Shown here: one piece after another, positions 18,947 to 27,545 of the stretch | Position numbering within the stretch: position 1 is the stretch's first letter | Layout of the letters: every line of letters begins with the position of its first letter | Assembly: GCA_017417315.1 (NCBI GenBank) | Contig: JAFPZK010000001.1 | Coordinates: 28,264 to 92,263 of the forward strand | Direction: 5' to 3' | Source: Bacteroidales bacterium | GTDB lineage: Bacteria > Bacteroidota > Bacteroidia > Bacteroidales > UBA3824 | DNA length: 64,000 nt | Notes under the pieces: generated by a model | The model's input: the letters and a program-made list of their open reading frames with translations, nothing else | What the model was told of the DNA's origin: nothing | The model's database searches: none | Translations under genes and position numbers: made by a program

Positions 18947-18951
18947 AAAAA

Positions 18952-18996
18952 GTGCCGGAAGATTAATCAAAAATTATTCTTTCGGCACAGTTTTTT
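18952..18996 (+). terminator. Intrinsic terminator after GH3 gene
   Basis: A 16-bp stem with G-U/mismatch positions (arms GTGCCGGAAGATTAAT and its partner ending GGCAC, loop of 5 nt) followed by a six-T run shortly downstream. Confidence 0.75.
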
Positions 18997-19011
18997 CTGA
19001 AATTTTTTTTG

Positions 19012-19019
19012 TACATTTG
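19012..19019 (+). promoter_or_regulatory. Promoter -7 box of SpoIIE phosphatase gene
   Basis: TACATTTG 17 nt before the ATG. The -33 region overlaps the T-run of the preceding terminator and matches poorly. Confidence 0.5.
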
Positions 19020-19036
19020 TAAAAAATTTTTTTTCT

Positions 19037-21058
19037 ATGAAATATCGGTCGGTACAATACGGAGTTGTTCTTATATCGGTGCTTTGCATTCTGATACTTG
19101 TTATCACTATGCTCTTTTATTATAAGGTGCAGCAAAAACAGAGCGAGGACATCAAAGACCTCACTTTTGTAAGACGTAACCTTATGATTGAAAGCGTTTT
19201 GAAAATAAAACGTCAGCAATATGAGGGAGTTGTCAACGAAAACTCGGCTTGGGACGAAGTCAAGGAAAGAGTTGTCTCTAAAAAAAATGACGATGAATGG
19301 TTTGACGAAAATATCGGGGCAATGATTGACTCATACAGCGGTGCTGACGTTTCGGTTTTTGATAAAGACGGAGTGTTGGTTTATAACAATTTGGGCGAGA
19401 AATACGAAAATTATGATTTTTTCCGCGACATTAAAGTTGCTCAATTGTTGAAAAACGATTCTAAAAACGTGTTTTTCAATTATAAAGGTGAAAAACTTTT
19501 TGAGTATTTCTGTTACGGAATAGTTTCGTCCGACGATATTGAGTTAAGAAAAGAAACTCCTTCCGGCTTTTTGATTATGGTAAGGGAAATCGACACCGAC
19601 CTTTTGGCTGAATATTCAGAGGTTTTGGGCGGTGTTTCTGTAAGAATCGCCAAGAATGAAGGTCTTTTGGAGGAGGCAAAAAAGGAAAACGGCGATGATT
19701 ATTTTTATAGTGTTGACCTTGTCAATCAGTACGGCAGGGCTATGGCGTATATGTATTTTTCGGCAGAAAACGACGTTGAAAAGATTTTTGCAAGAACACT
19801 TCCCGTGCTTGTTTTGATAACCCTTATCGTTCTTGTGATGTTTATGCTTATGATGGTTTATATGCGGCAAAACATTATACGTCCGATTTTGACGATGGTT
19901 AAAATTTTTGACAATGACGATATGTCGGCTGTAAAGAAGCTGCATAAAAACAGAACGGAGTTCGGACTTTTGGCAGGTTATATCGAAAAATTCTTTTCGC
20001 AACGCTCTGAACTTCAAAATCTTAATGCAGAAATGCAGGCAAATCAAGAAAAACTCGTTTTACAAAACGATGTACTTTCTTCACAAAAGCAGGAAATTGA
20101 AAGTCAAATCGAAAACATTAAGGTTCTTAACACTCAGATTATGGAGCGTAACAAAGAGACCGAAAAGAAAAACGTCAGGATCTTTGTTCAGAACGAGCAG
20201 TTGAAACAGCAGGCTAATACTTTGAGGGAAAATCAGGCAAGTATCGAAAAACTTCAATACGAACTTCAATTCAACGGTAAGTTGTTGAATGAGGCTAATA
20301 CCGAAATGTTTAACAGTAAAAATTATGCTTTGAGGTTGAAAAGTGTTTTGATGGTTGCTTCTACGCCGACAAAGCATATTTTTCACGATTTTTTTGTTTA
20401 TCAGCATTTTATAGAGAAAGTCGGCGGCGATTTTGTTTGTGCGAAAAAGGTTGATAAATATGTTTTGGCAGCGGTCGGAGATTGTAATATGAGGGGTATT
20501 CCGGGTTCGTTGCTTTCGGCGTTGGACGTTTTCTTTTTGAACGAAACTATTGATTTGGCAAAACTTTCGGAATTACGTCCCGATTTGCTTCTTAATACGT
20601 TGAACAAAAAAATTATCGGCACTACCGGCGAAGAACTTCAAACGGATTTAGACCGCGACGGACTTCATATTTCGCTCTTTATGTATAATACTGAGACTAT
20701 GAGGGCGTATTTTGCGGCTTCTAAATGTACGGTGATAATTGTAAGAAATGGTGAAATTTTAGAGTATTTCGGCGACAACCTTTCTGTCGGTAAAATTCAC
20801 GATGACAAACAGTTCCGTTGTGTTGACATGGAAGTTTTGCCTGGAGATATTGTTTATTTGTATTCTGACGGTTGTACCGAAATTGTCGGCGGACCTTTCT
20901 GCAAAAAACTTACTCACGCCAATTTCAAAAAAGAAATCTTGAAAGAGCACGTATTTCCTCTGTCGGTTCAAAAAACCGGTTTTAAGCGTTTTTTTGAAGA
21001 GTGGATAGGATATTTAGACCAATCGGAGGATATTTCGCTTTTTGCCTTTAAAATTTAA
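19037..21058 (+). CDS. Membrane SpoIIE-type PP2C phosphatase with extracytoplasmic sensor
   Basis: Sensor phosphatase expected to dephosphorylate a Ser/Thr-phosphorylated partner. Order: TM1 (~9-28), an extracytoplasmic CHASE4-like domain (~30-250, with AWDEVKE), TM2 (~255-275), a HAMP-like linker, a long Gln/Glu/Asn-rich coiled coil (~322-425), and a SpoIIE/PP2C domain (~435-673). The two metal-binding Asp residues are retained (GGDF, Asp465; GDC, Asp482), but the usual DCTGHGVPG reads DCNMRGIPG, so the GHG loop is altered. 673 aa. An acyltransferase gene starts 9 bp downstream. The SiaC-type proteins encoded at 38691-40592 are candidate substrates, by inference only. Confidence 0.85.
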   Translation: MKYRSVQYGVVLISVLCILILVITMLFYYKVQQKQSEDIKDLTFVRRNLMIESVLKIKRQQYEGVVNENSAWDEVKERVVSKKNDDEWFDENIGAMIDSYSGADVSVFDKDGVLVYNNLGEKYENYDFFRDIKVAQLLKNDSKNVFFNYKGEKLFEYFCYGIVSSDDIELRKETPSGFLIMVREIDTDLLAEYSEVLGGVSVRIAKNEGLLEEAKKENGDDYFYSVDLVNQYGRAMAYMYFSAENDVEKIFARTLPVLVLITLIVLVMFMLMMVYMRQNIIRPILTMVKIFDNDDMSAVKKLHKNRTEFGLLAGYIEKFFSQRSELQNLNAEMQANQEKLVLQNDVLSSQKQEIESQIENIKVLNTQIMERNKETEKKNVRIFVQNEQLKQQANTLRENQASIEKLQYELQFNGKLLNEANTEMFNSKNYALRLKSVLMVASTPTKHIFHDFFVYQHFIEKVGGDFVCAKKVDKYVLAAVGDCNMRGIPGSLLSALDVFFLNETIDLAKLSELRPDLLLNTLNKKIIGTTGEELQTDLDRDGLHISLFMYNTETMRAYFAASKCTVIIVRNGEILEYFGDNLSVGKIHDDKQFRCVDMEVLPGDIVYLYSDGCTEIVGGPFCKKLTHANFKKEILKEHVFPLSVQKTGFKRFFEEWIGYLDQSEDISLFAFKI

Positions 21059-21067
21059 GTTTTTTTG

Positions 21068-22225
21068 ATGGAGAGCAAGGGAAATATTCGTAACCGTCTT
21101 ATAATCACGGACAAAGAGATTGAAGCAAATCGCGAAACTTATATGCAGGGGTTTTCAAAAAACTATTTTGAAACCTTCTGCGAATATGTGCTTAATCCTA
21201 TCAGAAAGGTTTGGTATAGGGCTGAGTTTATCGGTTTTGACAGTTTGCCAGAAAGAAACAATCCTAAATCTCCGCTGATATATGCGACGAATCATTCGGG
21301 TATGGCTTTTCCTTGGGACGCAATAGTTTTTGTTTCGGAAATTGCTGACAGAAAATATCCCGACCCTGACGGTGTCCGTGCTTTGATTTCGCCGATGCTG
21401 ACAAAATATCCCTACATGTGTCCTTTTTTGATTGATGGTTTGTGGTGGAAGGCTGGTTGTATCAACGCTACGTTGCTTAATTTTGAGACCGGCATGAAAC
21501 TCAACGGCTCTAACATTTTGATTTTTCCCGAAGGCATTGACGGAATAGGCAAGGGGTTTGACAAACGTTATGAATTGCAAAAATTCAGGACTTCGTTTGT
21601 GAGAATGTCAATTCGTTATAAAAGTGACGTAATCCCTTTTTATACCATTAACGGTGAGTTCAACAATCCGCTTGCATATAATATAAAGGCGTTGACAAAA
21701 TTTGTCAGAAAAATCGGTATGCCGTTTTTCCCTTTGGGACCCGTGATTTTTTTGGCGGTTTTTCAGCCGTGGATTTTTTATGTTTCCCTGCCGTCAAAAC
21801 TTACCTTTATAATGGGCAAGCCGATAAAGGTTTACGATATGGTAGAAGAAAAACGTTATGAGGATTTTTCGCAAAAAGAATTGAAATTAACGGCTGAGGA
21901 AATTCAACAAATAATGCAGCAGGAACTCCTTAATTATAAGAAAAAATACGGCAAAAAGTTTTATGACATACGAGGATTATTTAAGGCAATGTGGAAAAAC
22001 CGCCGCTTCTTTTTTCGTTATTTTCCCATGTTTTGGCCCTTGGTGATGACCTATTTTGATGTCAACTACGATGAAAAAAAAGGAAAGGAATCTTTGAAAT
22101 TTTCATTAAAAAAATGTCTGAAAACAATTTTTAAACGTCCTATTGTTTTGGCGATGTATATTCCTATTTTGGGTTGGCTTTTTATTTGGCTGAAAACGCG
22201 CAGCATTATGAAAAAAAAGTGTTAA
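21068..22225 (+). CDS. Lysophospholipid-acyltransferase (PlsC-like/LPLAT) family protein
   Basis: Predicted membrane-associated acyltransferase. The acyltransferase block reads ATNHSGMAFPWDAI (~77-90), the NHSG...PWD variant of the His-Asp motif seen in MGAT-like LPLATs, followed by NILIFPEGIDGIG, the FPEG block. The C-terminus is basic and ends in a hydrophobic segment (VLAMYIPILGWLFIWL). An in-frame TTG precedes the chosen ATG by one codon; the ATG is preferred. It directly follows the SpoIIE phosphatase gene in the same transcript, hinting that the phosphatase pathway touches lipid or glycolipid synthesis. The acyl acceptor is unknown. 386 aa. Confidence 0.85.
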   Translation: MESKGNIRNRLIITDKEIEANRETYMQGFSKNYFETFCEYVLNPIRKVWYRAEFIGFDSLPERNNPKSPLIYATNHSGMAFPWDAIVFVSEIADRKYPDPDGVRALISPMLTKYPYMCPFLIDGLWWKAGCINATLLNFETGMKLNGSNILIFPEGIDGIGKGFDKRYELQKFRTSFVRMSIRYKSDVIPFYTINGEFNNPLAYNIKALTKFVRKIGMPFFPLGPVIFLAVFQPWIFYVSLPSKLTFIMGKPIKVYDMVEEKRYEDFSQKELKLTAEEIQQIMQQELLNYKKKYGKKFYDIRGLFKAMWKNRRFFFRYFPMFWPLVMTYFDVNYDEKKGKESLKFSLKKCLKTIFKRPIVLAMYIPILGWLFIWLKTRSIMKKKC

Positions 22226-22229
22226 AAAG

Positions 22230-22261
22230 TTTGGCGGCTTTAATAAAAAAGCATAATTTTG
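22230..22261 (+). promoter_or_regulatory. Promoter of the lipoprotein/radical SAM operon
   Basis: TTTG, 20 nt, TAATTTTG, a full Bacteroidetes consensus, 32 nt before the first lipoprotein ATG. Confidence 0.65.
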
Positions 22262-22293
22262 GCGTGTATTTTATAACTTAAATTTTTATAACC

Positions 22294-22740
22294 ATGATAA
22301 ACTTAAAACAAAATTTTCTCAACGCTTGGATTAAGTGTCTGACTTTTATTCTCGGTGTTCTCGGCTTTAACTCTTGTAATGTTTTCAACGAGCCGGAAAT
22401 GTACGGTTGTCCGCCTGATGATTACAAACGTCTTAGTGTGGAGGTTAAGGGCAATATCGTCAACAAGGAAAACCAAAATTTAAAGTGTATTGTAACGGTA
22501 AAAACTACTGAGGACGGCGTAAATTATATGCCGTTTGACACTATAAAAACCAATGATTATGGTTTTTATCAGTTTAATCACCTCTTTTATGACCGGTGCG
22601 TAGGTCTGCGCTTTGTCGTCTCTGACGATAAAAATTATTATCTCTCTGATTCTGTGGACGTAGTGTTGATTTTTCATGACGGATATTCTGTTTTGAATAA
22701 AGAATTTAATTTTACGCTTACTCCGAGAATTGAATTTTAA
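22294..22740 (+). CDS. Radical SAM-associated putative lipoprotein, copy 1
   Basis: Small exported lipoprotein (148 aa) of the type paired with TIGR04133-like radical SAM enzymes (TIGR04134-like). An unusually long polar N-region precedes the hydrophobic core and lipobox (ILGVLGFNSC). After the cysteine come a short acidic stretch with MYGCPPDDY, then a beta-sandwich of the transthyretin/CarboxypepD-regulatory kind (VEVKGNIVNKENQN, KTNDYGFYQF, GLRFVVSDDKNYYL), ending NFTLTPRIEF. It contains Cys residues in YGCPP, LKC and DRCVGL besides the lipid-anchor Cys. The gene and its leader are duplicated immediately downstream. It may be modified by, or work beside, the radical SAM enzyme. Confidence 0.8.
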   Translation: MINLKQNFLNAWIKCLTFILGVLGFNSCNVFNEPEMYGCPPDDYKRLSVEVKGNIVNKENQNLKCIVTVKTTEDGVNYMPFDTIKTNDYGFYQFNHLFYDRCVGLRFVVSDDKNYYLSDSVDVVLIFHDGYSVLNKEFNFTLTPRIEF

Positions 22741-22782
22741 TCGGCTATACTTAATTTTTTTTAACCTTAATTTTTTTATACC

Positions 22783-23250
22783 ATGAGAAACTTGAAACAA
22801 AAATTTATTCAAAATTGGGTTAAGTTTTTAACTCTCATTTTGGGCGTATTGGGCTTTGCAGCCTGCAATCACGAAAATGGTGAAGACGAATACGGTCCTT
22901 GTTTGTACGGTCCGAATCCTATGAATTACAAGGCTGTAATCTTGCAAGTTAAGGGTAATATCGTTAATAATGTTCAGCAGAATATTAAGTCTACTGTCGT
23001 TGTCAAAGTAACTGAGGACGGTGAAAATTACGACACGTATGCCACGGTAAAAACCAATGATTTTGGTTTTTATCAGTTTGACGAATCTTTTTCTGAGGCA
23101 TGCCTCGGACTGAGGTTTGTAGTTCAAGACGATAAAAATTATTATCTGCCTGATTCAGTGGACGTAAAATTGAAGTTTCCAGAGGAAGACGGTGTTTCGT
23201 ATGAAAAAAAAGAATTTAACTTTACGCTTACTCCCAGATTAAAATTTTAA
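22783..23250 (+). CDS. Radical SAM-associated putative lipoprotein, copy 2
   Basis: Paralogue of the preceding gene (155 aa) with the same architecture: N-region RNLKQKFIQNW, lipobox ILGVLGFAAC, EYGPCLYGPNPMNY, then VKGNIVNNVQQN, KTNDFGFYQF, GLRFVVQDDKNYYL and the C-terminal NFTLTPRLKF. The leader before the ATG (a T-rich tract then ACC-ATG) is also similar, so the duplication included the upstream region. The Cys residues in YGPC and EACLGL are shared in position with copy 1, while the LKC cysteine is a serine here. The radical SAM gene starts 6 bp after its stop. Function unknown. Confidence 0.8.
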   Translation: MRNLKQKFIQNWVKFLTLILGVLGFAACNHENGEDEYGPCLYGPNPMNYKAVILQVKGNIVNNVQQNIKSTVVVKVTEDGENYDTYATVKTNDFGFYQFDESFSEACLGLRFVVQDDKNYYLPDSVDVKLKFPEEDGVSYEKKEFNFTLTPRLKF

Positions 23251-23256
23251 GCGCAA

Positions 23257-24327
23257 ATGTCAGAACTCTCTTTTAAAAAGCGTATCGGGCTTTCTTTGGC
23301 GCGTAGTGTGAAAGAAGCCCGCAAAAAACAGCATGTTTTAGGTCAGTTGTTTTGGGAATGTACGTTAAGGTGCAATCTCAAATGCCGACATTGCGGAAGT
23401 GCGTGTCTTGACAAAAGTCGAATAAAAGATATGCCGAAAGAAGACTTTTTTCATGTTATAGATTCGGTTACGCCGCACGTTGATCCGCATCATACGATGA
23501 TTGTCATTACGGGCGGCGAACCGCTTTTAAGGAATGATTTGGAGTCAGTCGGCAAAGAACTTTACAAGCGCGGCTATCCTTGGGGAATGGTTACAAACGG
23601 AATGTTGTTGACGGAGGAAAAACTCAAAACCCTTATTCTCAGCGGTTTGCGTAGCGTTACTGTAAGTCTTGACGGCAACGAGGATGACCATAATTTTATG
23701 CGCGGCAACCCTCAGAGTTGGAAACGTGCATTTTCTGCAATAGAACTTCTTTGCAAATATTCTCAGCATTTGGTGTTTGACGTTGCAACTTGCGTAACGC
23801 CTCATAGTTTGGGCGGTCTTCAAGAACTAAAAGACAAACTTTTCGGTATCGGCGTAAAAGATTGGCGCGTGTTTTCGGCGTTTCCTGCGGGCAGGGCTAA
23901 GGACAATCCCGACTTGCAGTTAAACGGTGCTCAAATGCGTGAGTTGATGGAGTTTATAAAACAATGCCGCAAAGAAGGCAAACACGTAAGTTTCAGTTGT
24001 GAAGGTTTTTTGGGTCGTTACGAAAACGAAGTTCGGGACTATTTTTATAGTTGTGAAGCGGGAGTTTCGGTGGCTTCGGTTATGAGTAACGGCGATATTT
24101 CGGCGTGTCCGGGTATTAGGGCGGTTTTTTCGCAAGGCAATATTTACAAGGACGATTTTTGGGACGTTTGGCAAAACCGTTTTCAGAAATTCCGCAATAG
24201 GGATTGGGCTAAAAAAGGAATATGTAAGGATTGTAAATTCTTTAAATTTTGTGAAGGAGGCGGTATGCACCTTCATAATGCTGATGATTCATTAATGTTT
24301 TGTCATTTGGAAAGATTGAATTCATAA
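23257..24327 (+). CDS. Radical SAM/SPASM enzyme of the rSAM-lipoprotein system
   Basis: Radical S-adenosylmethionine enzyme (356 aa) that I recognise as TIGR04133-like. The [4Fe-4S] motif CNLKCRHC is at residues 39-46, GGEP at ~87-90, and a C-terminal SPASM/twitch region has Cys in YSCEAG, ISACPGI, GICKDCKFFKFCEGGG and MFCHLE, enough to bind auxiliary clusters. SPASM enzymes usually modify ribosomally made peptides or proteins. It is encoded directly after two lipoprotein genes under one promoter, so those are the natural candidate substrates. No peptidase or transporter is linked. The chemistry is unknown. Confidence 0.9.
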   Translation: MSELSFKKRIGLSLARSVKEARKKQHVLGQLFWECTLRCNLKCRHCGSACLDKSRIKDMPKEDFFHVIDSVTPHVDPHHTMIVITGGEPLLRNDLESVGKELYKRGYPWGMVTNGMLLTEEKLKTLILSGLRSVTVSLDGNEDDHNFMRGNPQSWKRAFSAIELLCKYSQHLVFDVATCVTPHSLGGLQELKDKLFGIGVKDWRVFSAFPAGRAKDNPDLQLNGAQMRELMEFIKQCRKEGKHVSFSCEGFLGRYENEVRDYFYSCEAGVSVASVMSNGDISACPGIRAVFSQGNIYKDDFWDVWQNRFQKFRNRDWAKKGICKDCKFFKFCEGGGMHLHNADDSLMFCHLERLNS

Positions 24328-24340
24328 AAATATTATAATT

Positions 24341-25207
24341 ATGGCTGATAATACTCAGGTTAAACTATTTCAAGATAAAAAAGTCCGTACTGTTTGGGAC
24401 GGGGAAACCGAAAAATGGTATTTTTCGATTGTTGATGTAATTGCTGTTTTAACGGACAGCGAACGTCCGAGAAAGTATTGGAATGATTTGAAGAAAAAAT
24501 TAATTGCCGAGGGCAGTCAGTTGTCCGAAAAAATCGGACAACTGAAAATGCCCGGTAGCGACGGTAAAATGTATAAGACTGATGTTGCTGATACAGAGCA
24601 ACTTTTTCGTTTGATTCAGTCAGTGCCGTCGCCCAAAGCCGAGCCGTTTAAAGTTTGGATGGCTGAGGTTGCCAAAGACCGTGTTGAGGAAATTCAAGAT
24701 CCCGAACTTACGATTGACCGTGCAATGCAGGAATATAAGGCACTCGGATATTCTGATAATTGGATTAATCAGCGGCTAAAATCTATCGAAATCCGCAAAG
24801 ATCTTACCGATGAATGGAAAAAACACGGTTTAAAAGAAGGTGTGCAGTTTGCTACTCTTACTGATATAATTTACAAAACATGGACAGGTAAAACAGCGAA
24901 AGAATACAAAGAGTTCAAAGGATTGAAAAAAGAGAATCTCCGTGATAATATGACGAATAAAGAGTTGGTTTTGAATATGTTAGCAGAACTTTCAACCAAA
25001 GAGATTTCCGAGGCGGGTAATCCGAAAAACTTTTCCGATCATATTCAGAATGCTGTTGACGGTGCTACTATTGCAAAAAATGCACGTAGAGAACTTGAAC
25101 AAAAAACCGGTAAGGCTGTTGTTACGCCGCTTAATGCCAAAGACGGAATCGGACTTTCTTCAGATACAAAAGCATCTGTTTTGCCTATAAATGAGGAGAA
25201 CAAATAA
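24341..25207 (+). CDS. Bro-N domain protein (phage antirepressor / DinD-like)
   Basis: Predicted DNA-binding protein with an N-terminal Bro-N domain (KVRTVWDGETEKWYFSIVDV, then PRKYWNDLKKKL and ADTEQLFRLIQSVPSPKAEP) and a C-terminal region with LTDEWKKHGLKEGVQFATLT and KNARRELEQKTGK, as in DinD-like and antirepressor-like proteins common in Bacteroidales genomes. 288 aa, intact. It starts 13 bp after the radical SAM gene on the same strand and may be read through, though a functional link is doubtful. No phage genes are nearby, so it looks like a solitary domesticated or mobile gene. Confidence 0.82.
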   Translation: MADNTQVKLFQDKKVRTVWDGETEKWYFSIVDVIAVLTDSERPRKYWNDLKKKLIAEGSQLSEKIGQLKMPGSDGKMYKTDVADTEQLFRLIQSVPSPKAEPFKVWMAEVAKDRVEEIQDPELTIDRAMQEYKALGYSDNWINQRLKSIEIRKDLTDEWKKHGLKEGVQFATLTDIIYKTWTGKTAKEYKEFKGLKKENLRDNMTNKELVLNMLAELSTKEISEAGNPKNFSDHIQNAVDGATIAKNARRELEQKTGKAVVTPLNAKDGIGLSSDTKASVLPINEENK

Positions 25208-25244
25208 AAAACAACAAAGGGGAAGTTATCACAACTTGCCCCTT
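25203..25244 (-). terminator. Terminator-like hairpin, T-rich on the minus strand
   Basis: An 11-bp stem with one bulged base (arms 25217-25227 and 25233-25244, 5-nt loop) lies just after the Bro-N stop. The T-rich tail is on the minus strand, so it would stop leftward transcription from the promoter at 25303-25332. The plus strand lacks a T-run. Confidence 0.55.
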
Positions 25245-25296
25245 GCCTAATTATTAACCTAAACCTTTATATTATGAAAAAAAATACTTTTATTTT
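25210..25296 (-). ncRNA. Candidate small RNA (promoter plus terminator, no ORF)
   Basis: A minus-strand promoter (TACCTTTG) and a minus-strand terminator hairpin define a putative transcript of about 85-90 nt with no convincing coding frame. It would be antisense only to the last bases of the Bro-N region. This is inference from signals alone; no known RNA family was recognised. Confidence 0.3.
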
Positions 25297-25302
25297 GTAC
25301 GG

Positions 25303-25332
25303 CAAAGGTACATATATTTTTTTAATTTCCAA
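25303..25332 (-). promoter_or_regulatory. Leftward promoter in the Bro-N/panB gap
   Basis: Minus-strand TTGG, 18 nt, TACCTTTG. No protein gene follows in that direction until the Bro-N 3' end; it may serve the candidate small RNA. Confidence 0.4.
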
Positions 25333-25403
25333 TATCAGTAGTCTAAATAAATGTTAAAAGATAAAAATATTTTTTCCCTGCCGTTTTATTGCATAAAATT
25401 TTG

Positions 25404-25411
25404 TAATTTTG
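25404..25411 (+). promoter_or_regulatory. Promoter -7 box of panB
   Basis: TAATTTTG 21 nt before the panB ATG; the -33 region is poor. Confidence 0.5.
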
Positions 25412-25432
25412 CAGTGTTAAAAATTTACGAAA

Positions 25433-26248
25433 ATGTCAGTACATAAAGAAGTAAAAGTTGTTACGACACAGGTTTTTCAGAATATGAAAAACAACGGCGA
25501 AAAAATCGCCATGTTAACGAGTTATGATTATTCTATTGCGCGGTTGGTAGACCAAGCGGGCATTGACGCTATTTTGGTCGGAGATTCTGCCGCAAACGTG
25601 ATGTTAGGGCATCATACTACGTTGCCTATAACTGTTGACGAAATGATTTTTTTCGCTCAGAGTGTTGTAAAAGCCGCAAAACGTGCGATGGTGGTTGTAG
25701 ATATGCCTTTCGGCTCGTATCAGGGCGACGCGCATTTGGCTCTGAAAAATGCTGTCAGAATTATGAAAGAGACAGGTTGTCAGGCAGTTAAGATTGAAGG
25801 CGGAAAAGAAATCGAAGAGTCTTACAAAGCCATTCTTTCGGCGGGCATTCCGATAATGGCGCATTTGGGTTTGACACCTCAGTCTATTAACAAATTCGGC
25901 GGTTATGCTTTGAGAGCAACCGAAGATGCTGAGGCACAACTCCTTATCGAAAATGCAAAACTCGTTGAACAGTTAGGTTGTTTTTCGGTTGTTTTGGAAA
26001 AAATTCCCGCTTCGCTTGCCAAAAAAGTTACCGAAATGCTCTCGATTCCTACAATCGGAATAGGTGCGGGCAATGTTTGCGACGGTCAAATTCTTGTTTT
26101 TCAGGATATGATTGGTATTAACGATGAGTTTAAACCGAAATTTTTGCGCCGTTACGCCGACCTTTCCACAATTATAAAATCGGCAGTAGGAAACTATGTA
26201 ACAGACGTTAAAGCAGGTGATTATCCGAATGAAGAGGAGTCTTATTAA
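25433..26248 (+). CDS. panB: 3-methyl-2-oxobutanoate hydroxymethyltransferase (PanB)
   Basis: Cytosolic enzyme of pantothenate and coenzyme A synthesis that adds the hydroxymethyl group of 5,10-methylene-tetrahydrofolate to 2-oxoisovalerate, giving ketopantoate. Conserved blocks: [19 protein letters not shown] (~24-42), [12 protein letters not shown] (Mg-binding Asp), [30 protein letters not shown], and TIGIGAG near the C-terminus. 271 aa, normal length. The next gene, a lipoprotein isomerase, overlaps its 3' end by 20 bp. No other pan genes are nearby. Confidence 0.96.
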   Translation: MSVHKEVKVVTTQVFQNMKNNGEKIAMLTSYDYSIARLVDQAGIDAILVGDSAANVMLGHHTTLPITVDEMIFFAQSVVKAAKRAMVVVDMPFGSYQGDAHLALKNAVRIMKETGCQAVKIEGGKEIEESYKAILSAGIPIMAHLGLTPQSINKFGGYALRATEDAEAQLLIENAKLVEQLGCFSVVLEKIPASLAKKVTEMLSIPTIGIGAGNVCDGQILVFQDMIGINDEFKPKFLRRYADLSTIIKSAVGNYVTDVKAGDYPNEEESY

Positions 26249-27098
26249 TATTTGTCTATTGGCTACGGTTTCATCTTTTTTTTCGTGTTTTTCTGTTGCG
26301 GAAAAGTTTGAAACCTTGCCTTCGGGCGTAGAATATCGTTTTGTTAACAAAGCGGAAAACGAAACGGCAGTTAAAGCGGGCGATGTTTGGAATTTGGATA
26401 TAACTTATTATAATTCAGCGGATTCGCTTTTGTTTAATTCAAAAGACGTGGCGCAGAATTTTGTGATGAACGTTCCTGAAAAAACTTCTGTTGAAGGCTC
26501 TGTTGAAGAAGGCATTTTTTTGATGACCAAAGGCGATAGTGCGGTTTTTAAAGTTTCGGCTGAAACTTTTTTCAAAAAATCGCGAAAAATTGATGTTCCT
26601 AAGTATATTTTACCTGACGAAAAGTTAACTTTTTATGTTAAATTGAAAGATATAATTGACGGTAAAGAATATCAAAAGGGCATTGACGATTGGATTGATA
26701 AAATGAACGCTCAGGAACTTTTAATCATAAAAGATTATCTTGAACGGGAAAATATTCAAGCCTCAAAACTTGATTCCGGCGTTTATAAACAGGTTTTAAA
26801 AGAGGGTAGGGGCAACCTTACTGCTTCGGGTAAAACGGTAATTATCAATTATATAGGGAGTTTTATCGACGGTCGTGAGTTTGACAACACGTATAAAAGA
26901 AACGAGCCTTTTACGTTTTTGCAGGGCAGCGGCAAAACTGTTCCGGGTTTTGAGGTTGCGCTTGCCACAATGAAAAAAGGTGAAAAATCGCGGTTTATAA
27001 TTCCGTCAAAACAGGGTTACGGTCCTGAGGGCAGAAAAGGTTTTATACCGAGGTTTGCAACTTTGATTTTTGAAGTAGAAATGATTGATTTTGAATAG
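26229..27098 (+). CDS. Lipoprotein FKBP-type peptidyl-prolyl isomerase, two FKBP-like domains
   Basis: Periplasmic or outer-membrane folding factor. The lipobox is SSFFSC after a short signal peptide. An N-terminal degenerate FKBP-like domain ([31 protein letters not shown]) is followed by a C-terminal canonical one ([57 protein letters not shown]). The architecture recalls the GldI-like lipoprotein isomerases of Bacteroidetes. The ATG used lies inside the end of panB (20-bp overlap); a GTG four codons upstream is possible. 289 aa. A second FKBP-like lipoprotein follows after 3 bp. Confidence 0.87.
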   Translation: MKRSLINICLLATVSSFFSCFSVAEKFETLPSGVEYRFVNKAENETAVKAGDVWNLDITYYNSADSLLFNSKDVAQNFVMNVPEKTSVEGSVEEGIFLMTKGDSAVFKVSAETFFKKSRKIDVPKYILPDEKLTFYVKLKDIIDGKEYQKGIDDWIDKMNAQELLIIKDYLERENIQASKLDSGVYKQVLKEGRGNLTASGKTVIINYIGSFIDGREFDNTYKRNEPFTFLQGSGKTVPGFEVALATMKKGEKSRFIIPSKQGYGPEGRKGFIPRFATLIFEVEMIDFE

Positions 27099-27101
27099 TT
27101 T

Positions 27102-27545
27102 ATGAAAAAGATTTTATTTATATTTACGCTTTTAAGTTTTTGTTTGTTTGTCTTTTCTTGTAAAGAAAAAGACGGCAAACAAGCCGAAGAAGAGGCGTTG
27201 GAAAGTTTTTTTAAACCTTATGGTGATACATGTTTTGTAAAATATGACGGAATATATCTTTACTTGACAACCGAAGGTGAAGAAGCATACGAAGACGGTG
27301 ATTCTTTAATACTTTATTATTCAGGCAGAACATTAGAACATGCCGTAACTTTTGCAACTCAGGAAGTTATTCGGACTGTTTATCCCGAAGGTGATTTTGT
27401 TGAAGGCTGGAAGATTGCCTTAAAGCATATTAACAAAGCCTCCGAAGGCATTTTGGTAGTGCCTTACAAAAAAGGTTTCGGTAAAAAACGTGTAGGCATT
27501 ATAGAGCCTTTCAGCACGCTTGTTTATAGTTTTAAAACAGAATAA
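27102..27545 (+). CDS. Small FKBP-like lipoprotein
   Basis: Exported lipoprotein (147 aa): signal peptide with lipobox LFVFSC, then a single FKBP-like fold (YEDGDSLILYYSGRTL, FVEGWKIALKHINKASEG, GILVVPYKKGFGKKRVG, IEPFSTLVYSFK). Several residues lining the isomerase active site in true FKBPs are not obvious, so it may be a chaperone-like rather than catalytic copy. Co-transcribed with the two-domain FKBP lipoprotein just upstream. It converges with the BioB-like gene, 5 bp apart. Confidence 0.78.
   Translation: MKKILFIFTLLSFCLFVFSCKEKDGKQAEEEALESFFKPYGDTCFVKYDGIYLYLTTEGEEAYEDGDSLILYYSGRTLEHAVTFATQEVIRTVYPEGDFVEGWKIALKHINKASEGILVVPYKKGFGKKRVGIIEPFSTLVYSFKTE

Noticed and set aside
24341..25207. 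Prophage, based on the Bro-N antirepressor-like gene
   Set aside because: No integrase, structural or lysis genes lie around it.
25274..25357. Small ORF of about 27 codons (MKKNTFILYGKGTYIF...) between Bro-N and panB genes
   Set aside because: No similarity recognised, no plus-strand promoter match, and it overlaps a leftward promoter; chance reading frame is more likely.
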